This document shows, in pieces, positions 55,077 through 63,347 of a stretch of 63,388 bases of DNA; position 1 is the stretch's first letter, and each line of letters begins with the position of its first letter. The stretch lies in NCBI GenBank assembly GCA_021157415.1, contig JAGGWN010000002.1, positions 1 to 63,388 on the forward strand, given 5' to 3'. The notes under the pieces are model-generated. The model had not been told where the DNA came from. It was given only the letters and a program-made list of their open reading frames with translations, and did no database searches. The translations under genes were made by a program, and so were the position numbers. The DNA is from Bacteroidales bacterium. GTDB taxonomy: Bacteria > Bacteroidota > Bacteroidia > Bacteroidales > VadinHA17.

Positions 55077-56096
55077 TTGCGCCGGGTCATACTCCGACTC
55101 ATTAAGTATCTCCTGATAGTCCAGCGATCTCATCAATTCGTCCAATGTCACCTCTTTGTGCAGTTTCATGTATTTTCGCACAATCTGCCACCCGATCCAG
55201 TTGGCGGCCCGGCCGGGCGACTCGCGCGGAAAGAAGCTGGTAAAAGGAGCATCACGTGTCAGCTTATTGATGGTCATATAATCGGTTTTAAACAGCATCT
55301 TCTGTTCAATAAGATAGGCCCACATCTGCCCCTCATTTGTCATGCACCATTTCATCTGCTCCGCGGTAAAACCGATGATCCTCTCATCTTTTTCATGCGG
55401 CAGCATGGTCTTGACAAAATATAACATTTTCCCTTCATAGATCATCCGGTTGATGACATTCTCAGGTATCAGCGTATCAGCATCCCGCGGCTGATAGGGG
55501 AATTCGACAGATGCCCAGGCATACATGCAATCCGAAGGAATCTTAGCGGGAATCATTTTGCGTTGCATATATTTCGGGATCCCCAGCTGATCATAATAAG
55601 AAACATCTTTCCCCAGATAACGATCCAACCCGATGCCCAAAATACCTTCATCAATAAGAAGAGAAGCATTAAAACCGGATATATAACTATACACGGCCGG
55701 TACTTTCTTCTCCGGAAAATAATATTTGTAATGTTTGAAGGCGGCGGTCAGCTCTTTTTCCTGATCTCCCAGATCGGGAAAAGTGCTCATGACCCTATGA
55801 TATACCTCCCGGTTCGTATTATCCGAAAGAAATACTTTCAACAGTTCATTAAACATGGCAGTGCCGGGCTTACCGATATTAAGCAACTGTATAAACCGGT
55901 TAAAAAAGAGGCCATACTCTTTCTGAAACTGTGGTATATGCATCATCACACTGTCCGGCGGAGGCGTGAAAAGATCTTTTTCCAGCCGTTTGACTTTTAT
56001 CCTAACATCAATATCCGAAACATCCACGTCCAGCGGGTTTCTCCTGCAACCCGAAAAAATTGAGACGAGAAACAACAAAAAGACCCACTTTTTCAT
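55074..56096 (-). CDS. gldB: GldB-like gliding-motility-associated lipoprotein
   Basis: 340 aa from the ATG at 56096, which directly starts a lipoprotein leader (VSIFSGC, Cys17); an ATG ten codons earlier is less suited. The body matches GldB: EKDLF near the N-terminus, then YGLFFNRF, a YFPEKKVPAVYSYISGFN block, IGLDRYLG and the terminal WIGWQIVRKYM. GldB is needed for gliding in Flavobacteria and occurs in non-gliding Bacteroidota as well. Next to a T9SS cargo gene on the same strand, but 135 bp apart. Confidence 0.88.
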   Translation of the reverse strand: MKKWVFLLFLVSIFSGCRRNPLDVDVSDIDVRIKVKRLEKDLFTPPPDSVMMHIPQFQKEYGLFFNRFIQLLNIGKPGTAMFNELLKVFLSDNTNREVYHRVMSTFPDLGDQEKELTAAFKHYKYYFPEKKVPAVYSYISGFNASLLIDEGILGIGLDRYLGKDVSYYDQLGIPKYMQRKMIPAKIPSDCMYAWASVEFPYQPRDADTLIPENVINRMIYEGKMLYFVKTMLPHEKDERIIGFTAEQMKWCMTNEGQMWAYLIEQKMLFKTDYMTINKLTRDAPFTSFFPRESPGRAANWIGWQIVRKYMKLHKEVTLDELMRSLDYQEILNESEYDPAQ

Positions 56097-56230
56097 TTTC
56101 GCTACGATTTTTATCAACACAACCATTTCCGCCGGTAAAATTAACGAAAAGGTTTTAAAACAAAATCACGGAACCTGATCGGAAGAGTCTGTAACTTTCG
56201 TCCCTTCCACCCTTCATACGTGAACCCATC

Positions 56231-57280
56231 CTATTTCCGCACCACCAGTTTTCTCGTTACCACTTTATTGCCGGACGGGTCTTCAATAATCAGGATATAT
56301 ATTCCACTGACCACAGAAGAATTCAACTGGAAATGGTTCTCTTTCGTGTTCATGATCTCAGTCCCGGTCATATTTAGGAGGGAAACAGTATAGTTGGTGG
56401 GTTTATCAACATATATATGATTTTTTGCAGGGTTGGGATACACTGCGACAGGGATCTTTTCCGAAGAAAAAGTGACAACACTTGGATAACCCCATATGCT
56501 GACAGCAAACTCAGGATGGTCAATAAAAGGGTTCCGGTTATGTTGGTAACTGTACACTACTTCATTTCTGTGTCGTTCCAGGTTATCCACCGGATCTTCT
56601 TCATTCCATTTCAGCAAAGTACTCAATTTTGCATGAATAGCTTCTTTGGTTCTGTTATCTGCGGGCAGATAATCAATCATTTCCAGATCAGGTTCTCCGT
56701 TCTCTCCTTCGTACCGGGTAGCCATATAAAAAATCATTCTTGACACATCGCCCTTTACCTCCTTACGAGGCTCCCATACCCAATCCGTGCTGCTGGTATA
56801 GCATCCGGTGATAACCCCATTGTCGTAATAGGGTTCGCTGCAGTTGTCGAACCACCGGTTGTTTCTGGCACTGTTCACGGAAATATCGGCAGGCCGCAAG
56901 TGATGGACGTCCGTTCCGGGACCTTTTGCTGTTCCAAAATCACCTCTGGATTTGGCCCAGATATGTTCGCGATTCCAACCACTGCCCCCGTTGTATTCCT
57001 GTGCAGCATTTACCGACCACCCCGTATAAAATAGAATTATATTGTCAGGATTGGCTGTGTCACGATCTGTTTTTTTCAGAATATCCCACACATCCGTTGA
57101 ACTGCTGGAATAGGGATACTCGGTATGCCCTTTGATAATATTATACAAAGCAGTCTTCAGATTGCCACCCGCAAGTCCATGGGAAGAAGCATAATACCCC
57201 TCCGGGATCTGTGCCGTCAGGATAGCCCCTGATACCACCCACCATAAAAACATAACCGTTCTCTTCCTCAAATAAAACAT
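56231..57280 (-). CDS. Endonuclease I family nuclease with T9SS sorting domain
   Basis: 349 aa. Signal peptide to about 24 (ILTAQ). Endonuclease I domain (about 35-250) with the catalytic stretch GWNREHIWAKSRGDFG and DVHHLRPADISVNSARNN, equivalent to the beta-beta-alpha-metal site of Vibrio/E. coli periplasmic EndA. The last ~75 residues are a type A T9SS sorting domain (VAVYPNPAKNHIYVD ... VSGIYILII ... KLVV). Secreted to the surface, where it degrades DNA for nutrients or biofilm control. Confidence 0.93.
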   Translation of the reverse strand: MFYLRKRTVMFLWWVVSGAILTAQIPEGYYASSHGLAGGNLKTALYNIIKGHTEYPYSSSSTDVWDILKKTDRDTANPDNIILFYTGWSVNAAQEYNGGSGWNREHIWAKSRGDFGTAKGPGTDVHHLRPADISVNSARNNRWFDNCSEPYYDNGVITGCYTSSTDWVWEPRKEVKGDVSRMIFYMATRYEGENGEPDLEMIDYLPADNRTKEAIHAKLSTLLKWNEEDPVDNLERHRNEVVYSYQHNRNPFIDHPEFAVSIWGYPSVVTFSSEKIPVAVYPNPAKNHIYVDKPTNYTVSLLNMTGTEIMNTKENHFQLNSSVVSGIYILIIEDPSGNKVVTRKLVVRK

Positions 57281-57361
57281 TTCGGCGAAGATAGGAAAAT
57301 AAAATCAATGGGAAGGCAGGATGGCTCCCGGCCAGATCATTCTTCTCAAAATCAGGAATCA

Positions 57362-58429
57362 TTATTCTTTATATGTTGTCTTTCCTTTACCAATGGCCTT
57401 ACGTAATTTATCAAAGTTTAACTCCTTCTTATAAAAAGTAATGTTATTCAGAAGATCCAGAAGAAATGCCCCGGCCTCTTTGTCATCCCCCTTAACGGAA
57501 GGATAAGAGATACTGAACACATAATCTCCCTGGGTAAAATTCAAAAAATAAATCCTTTTGGCCGGGGTGTCCTCCTGCACTATGCTGTCTGCTGTTGGTG
57601 ACAAAGGATTCTTATAATACCAGAAAACAAAAGGATATTTTGAAGGGGTGTAGACCTTTTTGATCACAGGGGTCAAAGTAGCATGGTATATTTTCCCTTG
57701 AGTATTGGTTTTTCTGATCATGAAATTTTTCAGAACATCCTGATCATTTGTCCCGAATTTTTCTTTTCGGTTATAGTAGAATTCCATCACCTTGCCGTCA
57801 TTCAGCCTGATCATCGGAAAATAGTTAAAATCAGGATCACCCGGCAGAAAAAAGGTAAAGTGCAGATCCGGGAAATTGGCATACAGCAGAATACCGAATC
57901 TTACTTGCAGGATTCCTTCCGGATCAAAAAAATATTTTTTTAGCAGGCGGGTAGCCACGGGACTTCCCATATTCTTGGCTGTAAGCCAGTCTTCGGTGGC
58001 CCCGCCGGGATCGTTCAGGTATTTATATTTCACAACTCCCCGGTTACTATAGGCATCTTTATTGAGCGGATTCAGCGTTATAGCCAGGTTGAAATCCTGC
58101 AAAGCTCCCTGATAATCTCCCAGTCCTTCTTTACAGATTCCCCGTTGATTCAAAGCATCCGAATTTTCAGGATTGATCTTCAGGATAGCGTCAAAATCCT
58201 TTATGGCCTCCTCATAATCCTTCATCTGGGCTCTGGCATATCCCCGCAGTGTCAATATCCTGATGTTTTTTCTGTTTTTCTTCAGCGCATGATTAAAATA
58301 AGAGATTGCTTCCTGATAATCCCGCCTTTTCAGTTTTTCCAACCCCAAATGATAATAATCCTCTTTCTGGCAGAAAGCCGGCCCGGAGAGGATTGAAAAG
58401 GTAAGAAGGATATTGATCAGGATTTTCAT
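57362..58429 (-). CDS. TPR-repeat exported protein
   Basis: 355 aa. Signal peptide (ILSGPAFCQ); then about four TPR units between 27 and 160 (YHLGLEKLKRRDYQEAISYFNHALKKN and three similar ones). The C-terminal ~190 residues form no domain I recognise and are rich in aromatic residues and Lys. Possibly an outer-membrane-associated scaffold. 81 bp separate it from the endonuclease start. Confidence 0.8.
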   Translation of the reverse strand: MKILINILLTFSILSGPAFCQKEDYYHLGLEKLKRRDYQEAISYFNHALKKNRKNIRILTLRGYARAQMKDYEEAIKDFDAILKINPENSDALNQRGICKEGLGDYQGALQDFNLAITLNPLNKDAYSNRGVVKYKYLNDPGGATEDWLTAKNMGSPVATRLLKKYFFDPEGILQVRFGILLYANFPDLHFTFFLPGDPDFNYFPMIRLNDGKVMEFYYNRKEKFGTNDQDVLKNFMIRKTNTQGKIYHATLTPVIKKVYTPSKYPFVFWYYKNPLSPTADSIVQEDTPAKRIYFLNFTQGDYVFSISYPSVKGDDKEAGAFLLDLLNNITFYKKELNFDKLRKAIGKGKTTYKE

Positions 58430-58658
58430 ATCCTTTTGTTACATATTATATATATGCTGCTAATTTACCAAGCAGATAAAAATATTCCTAATTTTCAGGC
58501 TCTTTTACGAAACTCCCAGCCTTTTTCAGCAATTTATTCGTTTTTTCATTGATATACCAGCTGTTTCCGTATGCTCTTCGCAAACTTTCCTAAAAAAGAA
58601 AACACTGTGTATCGACCAAGCTAAACGTCATAATATCCCACAATCCGCCATTGTAAAG

Positions 58659-58780
58659 CAAAAATGTTTTATATTACGGATCGCTTTCGCATAGTTATAG
58701 CGTAGTAAAGAGGTAATAAAGGAATAAACCCAACGAACGCATCAGTTCAGCTTTTTAGAGCTCCCTAATGCGTAATGTGG
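58659..58780 (+). repeat. Dispersed intergenic repeat R1, copy C
   Basis: Core ACGCATCAGTTCAGCTTTTT followed by AGAGCTCCCTAATGCG, preceded by CAAAAATGTTTT and GGATCGCTTTCGC as in copy B. Longest shared form of the repeat. Confidence 0.75.
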
Positions 58781-58837
58781 ATTTATAAAAAATGAACCAA
58801 TATAAAATATCTGTTTTCCACAACCGTTAATGTTTAT

Positions 58838-58845
58838 TAATTTTG
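58838..58845 (+). promoter_or_regulatory. Candidate -7 element for the C45-type hydrolase gene
   Basis: TAATTTTG fits TAnnTTTG; TTTT in place of TTTG at -33. The ATG is only 23 nt after it, so the leader is very short. Confidence 0.4.
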
Positions 58846-58867
58846 TAATAACTTAAATTTTACGTTC

Positions 58868-60721
58868 ATGAAAAACCCCGGGAAAAAACTTATTATTGTC
58901 CTGGTCCTTCTGTTTATCGTTTATTTGGCATTTCAGGACAGGATCTCCGGAACCTGTCAAATGTATCAACTGGTCACGAAAGCGACAAATGTGATCAGCA
59001 AGGGTGGAGATCATTACACCCTGAAGATAGGAGCCGGTATCGTTGAGGGAAAAGAAAAAGACACAGTGACAGCTATTTTCTCCAGGCGGGGAAACAGTCA
59101 TTTTACGGCAAATGTTTCTTACAATGAAAGCAGGTATGTCATCCTGCAGCGGGGTGACTCCACCAAAGTGATTATTGGCAATCCGGGTCTGCTTATCGAA
59201 GGGAAAAGTGATACGGCAGGTCATTTTGATGTGGCCGGGTTGCTTGGGGAGATTCTGAGGGATTACCCCGGCACACGATTTATCCCGGCCATGTCCTGGT
59301 CGAAAAGAGCAGGGCTGGCTGCCTGGGTATTCCTAAACGGCCATTTTGACCGGCAAACAATCCGGGGAAAGAAGTATCACATCATCCGACTGAATAACAA
59401 GATGGTGGAGGGTGCTGAATTCCGGATGGAAAACCACGGAAACCTCTTCCTTCTGAAGGTAAAAAATAAAGAGCAGCAGATGGCTCTTTCTGTTCTGCTG
59501 ACAAACGAAGCACCTCCGGACCCTGTGCTTCCACCGTCCGGAGGGCTGAAAAAACTAGTTGTCAACGGGGATGAGCTCAATACGTCCATATACCGGGGCG
59601 CCCTGCGTGCGGGAGGCCTCCTTCTGGAAAACATGAAACCGCCGGAACCCGACGGCATCGAACGCCGGTGGGGCAAAGGATTGCTAACCTATGTCAACGG
59701 CAACCGGGTGCTCATTGCACAAGGGACCCATCGTGAACTCGGGGAAGCCCACGGGGCCCTGCTGAAACCCGAGATCCGCAAGCTGGTGGATGCTACCCTC
59801 TACACAATCAACTGGGTATATACTATGGAAAAAAGCCATTGGTTTCTGGATGATTTGCGATCTGCCTACAAAAGAGAAGCTCCTTTTATCCCTGAAAAAT
59901 ACCAGGAAGAAATGAAAGGCCTGGCTGAGACCTCCGGTATCAGCCTGGAAGAAATCCGGCTGACCAATGTCTTTCCGGCCTTGTTCCATTGCTCGGGATT
60001 TGCTCTTTTCGGCGATGTAACCGTAAATGGGAAACTGTACCATGGCAGGATCCTCGATTACATCACCGAGCTAGGCCTGCAATATTATCCGGTCGTGATG
60101 ATATTCAAACCGGACAGTGGTTATGCCTTTGCCAATATCAGCTTCGCCGGCTTCATCGGCTCTGTGACAGGCATCAACGAAAAGCAGGTCACCTTCGGGG
60201 AAATGGGCGGCGGCGGGGAAGGCCACTGGGACGGCATGCCCATGGCTTTCCTAATGCGTGAAGGTATGGAACGTGCCTCTACGCTGGAAGAAGCGTTGGC
60301 CATCTTCCGTAATACCCCACGCACCTGTGAATATTACTATGTTATTTCCGACGGCAAGGGTCCGAATGCACGCGGTCTGGCCACTACTCCTGAAAAGTTT
60401 GAGGTCATCAAACCAGGACAATATCATCCGCTCCTGCCCGAGCCCGTGAAGGATGCCGTACTGATGTCGGCCGGTGACCGTTATAAAAAACTCGCGGAAC
60501 GTGTTAAAGCCGAATATGGCAAAATTGATGCACAAAAAGCTATCCGTCTGATGGACCGGCCCGTAGCAATGAAAGCAGCTCTGCATTCCGTCCTGTTCGC
60601 TCCGCAAACCCTGGAGTTCTGGGTGGCCAATGCAGGCCCTCATACTCCGGCACCGATGGAACCCTACACCCATTATAACATGATGGAGCTGATGAACAAA
60701 CTGGAAATGCAGAAACACTGA
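58868..60721 (+). CDS. C45-type acyltransferase/peptidase family protein
   Basis: 617 aa. An N-terminal membrane anchor (LIIVLVLLFIVYLAF) precedes a ~200-residue extracytoplasmic beta domain. Residues ~265-610 form an Ntn-hydrolase-like domain: ALLKPEIRKLV, then LTNVFPALFHCSGFALFGD with the candidate nucleophile Cys, HGRILDY, GFIGSVTGINEKQVTFGE and GHWDGMPMAFLMREGMERASTLEEAL. It resembles acyl-CoA:6-aminopenicillanate acyltransferase (C45) and phospholipase-B-like proteins, which cleave amide bonds. The HCSGF Cys would be freed only if the N-part is removed. The substrate is unknown. Confidence 0.8.
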   Translation: MKNPGKKLIIVLVLLFIVYLAFQDRISGTCQMYQLVTKATNVISKGGDHYTLKIGAGIVEGKEKDTVTAIFSRRGNSHFTANVSYNESRYVILQRGDSTKVIIGNPGLLIEGKSDTAGHFDVAGLLGEILRDYPGTRFIPAMSWSKRAGLAAWVFLNGHFDRQTIRGKKYHIIRLNNKMVEGAEFRMENHGNLFLLKVKNKEQQMALSVLLTNEAPPDPVLPPSGGLKKLVVNGDELNTSIYRGALRAGGLLLENMKPPEPDGIERRWGKGLLTYVNGNRVLIAQGTHRELGEAHGALLKPEIRKLVDATLYTINWVYTMEKSHWFLDDLRSAYKREAPFIPEKYQEEMKGLAETSGISLEEIRLTNVFPALFHCSGFALFGDVTVNGKLYHGRILDYITELGLQYYPVVMIFKPDSGYAFANISFAGFIGSVTGINEKQVTFGEMGGGGEGHWDGMPMAFLMREGMERASTLEEALAIFRNTPRTCEYYYVISDGKGPNARGLATTPEKFEVIKPGQYHPLLPEPVKDAVLMSAGDRYKKLAERVKAEYGKIDAQKAIRLMDRPVAMKAALHSVLFAPQTLEFWVANAGPHTPAPMEPYTHYNMMELMNKLEMQKH

Positions 60722-60740
60722 TTGACTGAAAGATCAAATA

Positions 60741-60791
60741 AAATATAAATATTTAAATATGTATTTTAATATTTATTTAAATAAATATATT
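60741..60791. repeat. AT-only hairpin repeat, copy 3 (imperfect)
   Basis: TATTTAAATA occurs twice (near 60750 and 60774) in an imperfect inverted arrangement with only one G. Same core as the copies at 5834 and 21813. It lies between two tandem plus-strand genes. Confidence 0.55.
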
Positions 60792-60863
60792 ATAATTCTC
60801 CGGAGGGGTGATTTCTTTCAGGCGAATATCGTTGGATGAGGCGAAACTATAAATTTGTTGCAT

Positions 60864-62075
60864 ATGAAAACTTTTAAACTTGCTTTGCTCGGAACAGGAT
60901 TTATCAGTGATTTTTATACAGGCACCATTCATGGCCAGCGATCCGGTGACCGTGTGCATATCGTTTATTCCAGAACGGAGGCTAAAGCCAGTGAGTTTGC
61001 CCGGAAATGGGAAGTACCAGAATGGACGACCGATATACATAAAGCGGTCAGCCATCCTGACATAGATGCGGTGTTAGTCGGTCTGCCTAATCACAGACAT
61101 CTTGAGGCAGTAAAACTGGCTGCGGAGGCGGGCAAGGCGGTTTTATGCACCAAACCGCTGGGGCGTACGGCGGCAGAAGCCAGGGAAATGCTGGAAGCAG
61201 TGGAAAGTGCCGGTGTATTTCACGGATATCTGGAAGATCTTGTTTATACGCATAAGACCATGAAAGCACTAAATTTCGTTCGTAACGGGGCTCTGGGGGA
61301 TATCTTATGGGTGCGGTCGAGGGAAACGCATCCGGGACCGCACAGCGACTGGTTCTGGAATAAAAAATTATCGGGGGGAGGAGCTATCGTGGATATGGGC
61401 TGTCATTGCATTGAGATCGGAAGAAACTTCATAGGCAAAGATATCCGGCCGGTGGAAGTAATGTGCTGGGCAGATACACAGGTAAAGCCTATTGAAGCAG
61501 AGGATCACGGTATCGGACTGGTGAAATATAACAATGGAGCCATCGGACAGTTTGAGGTCAGCTGGAATTTCAGGGGCGGCATGGATCTGCGTGATGAGGT
61601 GAGCGGGGTGGAAGGCACGATCCGGATGGATCATTTTCTGCGCACGGGATTTGAAATATTCACTGCAACGGGAGAGAGCGGATATGTGGCTGAAAAAGCA
61701 GAGTCTCAAACGGGATGGTTGTTCCCCATAGGAGATGAAACGGGCGCCCTGGGTTATGACAATATGTTTCTGGATATGTTCAATGCGTTGGAAAAAGGGA
61801 AACCCCCGATGGAAGATTTCTATGACGGATACGTTGTCAATGCTATCATTGATGCGGCCTATCATTCTGCTGAGAGCAAAAAGTGGGAAAAAGTTGAACT
61901 GGAGATATGGCGCGGACAAAAAAATGCCGGTAAAAGAAATAACCTCACGGAATATGATGAAAACCACTGGTTGGTAAAAAAAGAAAAACTTCCGAATGCA
62001 GTTGTGAAGCTGATACTGAAAGAAAAGAGTACCGGTAAGATCATACAACGGGAAATACGTGCGGATGAGTCTTAA
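60864..62075 (+). CDS. Gfo/Idh/MocA family oxidoreductase
   Basis: 403 aa from the ATG at 60864 (an upstream TTG is rejected). Rossmann [16 protein letters not shown], the family motif as TKP in [14 protein letters not shown], and [15 protein letters not shown] near the active site. The Lys of the E-K-P motif is kept although Glu is Thr. No export signal, so cytoplasmic. It oxidises or reduces an unidentified sugar or inositol. 142 bp after the C45-type gene. Confidence 0.88.
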   Translation: MKTFKLALLGTGFISDFYTGTIHGQRSGDRVHIVYSRTEAKASEFARKWEVPEWTTDIHKAVSHPDIDAVLVGLPNHRHLEAVKLAAEAGKAVLCTKPLGRTAAEAREMLEAVESAGVFHGYLEDLVYTHKTMKALNFVRNGALGDILWVRSRETHPGPHSDWFWNKKLSGGGAIVDMGCHCIEIGRNFIGKDIRPVEVMCWADTQVKPIEAEDHGIGLVKYNNGAIGQFEVSWNFRGGMDLRDEVSGVEGTIRMDHFLRTGFEIFTATGESGYVAEKAESQTGWLFPIGDETGALGYDNMFLDMFNALEKGKPPMEDFYDGYVVNAIIDAAYHSAESKKWEKVELEIWRGQKNAGKRNNLTEYDENHWLVKKEKLPNAVVKLILKEKSTGKIIQREIRADES

Positions 62076-62140
62076 AAGCATGCTGTGGCCCGCAGAGATG
62101 CAACATTATTTTTCTGTTTTTTCCGGTATCATTTTTTTTG

Positions 62141-62148
62141 TATTTTTG
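62141..62148 (+). promoter_or_regulatory. Candidate promoter of the tRNA-Pro / GIY-YIG unit
   Basis: TATTTTTG fits TAnnTTTG. It lies 33 bp before a broken tRNA-Pro start (62181) and has no other gene to serve, so it is probably the original tRNA promoter and now drives the GIY-YIG gene and the intact tRNA. Confidence 0.5.
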
Positions 62149-62180
62149 CCCCGCTTTACTCCGTGAGTGAGGGGGGTATT

Positions 62181-62336
62181 CGGGGTGTAGCGTCCGCCCA
62201 CCTGATTACAGGTGTTCGGACAAGCAGTCCGGTCCCGTTTCTGCCCGGATCTTCGATCCGGCAGCAGAAACGAGGATCCTCGAAAAATCAGGCAAATCAA
62301 AGATTTGCGATTTTTCGGGATTAGCGCGCGTTCGGG
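62181..62336 (+). pseudogene. Broken tRNA-Pro 5' half invaded by hairpins
   Basis: Pieces identical or nearly so to the intact tRNA-Pro at 62578 occur in order: CGGGGTGTAGCG (62181-62192), GCAGTCCGGT (62224-62233), and TTAGCGCGCG then TTCGGG (62321-62336). Hairpins fill the gaps: 62192-62221, 62237-62271 and 62281-62317. The homology stops just after the anticodon bases, one base before the GIY-YIG start codon. Confidence 0.7.
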
Positions 62337-62337
62337 T

Positions 62338-62601
62338 ATGTATTACGTATATGTCATAGAATCAGAGAGTAGTGGGAGATATTATATCGGGCAAACCGGT
62401 AACCTGGAAGAGAGATTGGAGAGGCACAATAATGGCAGAGTGAAGTCAACAAAAAGCCGGGGTCCGTGGAAACTAAAATATTATTTTGAGTTGAAAACAA
62501 GAAAAGAAGCGGTATCTTTGGAGCAGAAGCTTAAAAATATAAAAAAAAGAGATTTATTGATTAAGTATTGTAATATTCGGGGTGTAGCGCAGTCCGGTTA
62601 G
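62338..62601 (+). CDS. Small GIY-YIG nuclease overlapping tRNA-Pro
   Basis: 87 aa. YVYVIES and RYYIGQT form the GIY-YIG core; Arg26 in EERLERHN and Glu62 in SLEQKL are the catalytic Arg and Glu. Alone-standing GIY-YIG proteins of this size (UPF0213/YhbQ type) are common. Start chosen at 62338 because a longer frame runs through the hairpin region. Codons 81-87 (RGVAQSG) and the stop TAG are the first 24 nt of the intact tRNA-Pro gene, so the protein end is read out of the tRNA. Probably a selfish element associated with the tRNA; that is inference. Confidence 0.85.
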   Translation: MYYVYVIESESSGRYYIGQTGNLEERLERHNNGRVKSTKSRGPWKLKYYFELKTRKEAVSLEQKLKNIKKRDLLIKYCNIRGVAQSG

Positions 62602-62652
62602 CGCGCGTCGTTCGGGACGACGAGGTCGGGAGTTCGAATCTCCCCACCCCGA
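62578..62652 (+). tRNA. tRNA-Pro (anticodon CGG)
   Basis: Complete cloverleaf: acceptor CGGGGTG / CACCCCG, D stem GCGC / GCGC, anticodon stem CGTCG / CGACG with loop TTCGGGA, so the anticodon is CGG (codon CCG), variable AGGTC, T arm GGGAG-TTCGAAT-CTCCC, discriminator A. CCA is not encoded. Its 5' 24 nt are shared with the GIY-YIG gene. Confidence 0.95.
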
Positions 62653-62662
62653 CTGTTTACAA

Positions 62663-62697
62663 AATAACCTCCTGTATAACAGGGGGTTATTTTTTTA
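62663..62697 (+). terminator. Terminator after tRNA-Pro
   Basis: AATAACCTCCTGT / ACAGGGGGTTATT stem with a short loop at 62663-62692, followed by T6-7. Confidence 0.85.
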
Positions 62698-62912
62698 TCC
62701 GTCACAACACCCGTCACAAATACCCAAAGAACCTTCATGCTTTACAAAGATAAACCGATCTTTGAGAAAGTCCAAAAGGGAAAGACATATACCCATTATG
62801 AGATGATTCATCCTTATAAAATACGTGTTTGCTCATGCGTTAAAAAACATAATTTTCCCTGTATAATTTAAGGAGATATTTTGTAAGTTGGTGTCCCTTT
62901 AGGAGCCAGAAA

Positions 62913-63347
62913 ATGAAAAAAGAGAAAAAATTACCGGAGAAGAATGTTGATGAGTACAAACAACAAATAAAGTTTTTAGCTCAATATATAAGTGAAAGCA
63001 TACACTGGTTAAATGAGTTTAAGATCCTTTTTCCGGATAATGATTTACAATATGAACTTTATAATGAGATTGCTCCTAATTTCTTCACTTATCTATCCCG
63101 ATTTTACTTTAATTATTTCTTTCTGCTGATTAGCAAAATGTTTGATCCGATAACGTCAGGAGGGTTCGAAAATCTAACTCTTTATCAAATAGCTAAACTT
63201 CCAAGTGAGATTTTCTCCGATGAAAAAGAAATGATTGAAAATGAAAAAGAGATTGAAAATGACATCAATGTTATCAAGGAAGAAACGAAAACAATTTTAG
63301 AAGCGAGGAACAAAATATTAGCACACAATGATCTTAACACAATATAG
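62913..63347 (+). pseudogene. AbiU2-like HEPN protein, probably truncated by an IS
   Basis: 144 codons. An alpha-helical protein with YLSRFYFNYFFLLISKMFDP and ARNKILAHNDL. The R-x5-H arrangement (Arg in ARNKILAH) is the RNase motif of HEPN proteins, and the whole resembles the AbiU2 group from phage-abortive-infection systems. The reading frame stops right where an IS-like terminus begins, and family members continue past this motif, so the C-terminal part is probably lost. It lies 260 bp after tRNA-Pro, as expected for cargo of a tRNA-integrated island. Confidence 0.55.

Larger units (their letters stand above)
58430..58867. other. 440-bp divergent non-coding region with repeat R1
   Basis: No ORF. 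Contains R1 copy C and the promoter of the C45-type gene. The left part, next to the TPR gene start, shows nothing recognisable. Confidence 0.5.

Noticed and set aside
62212-62337. Longer N-terminus for the GIY-YIG protein
   Set aside because: The added 42 residues are encoded by the hairpins and tRNA fragments; the family starts at the Y-V-Y-V strand.
62737-62871. 44-codon ORF (MLYKDKPIFEKVQKG...) after tRNA-Pro
   Set aside because: No similarity that I recognise; may be the remnant of an island gene, but support is too weak to list it as a gene.
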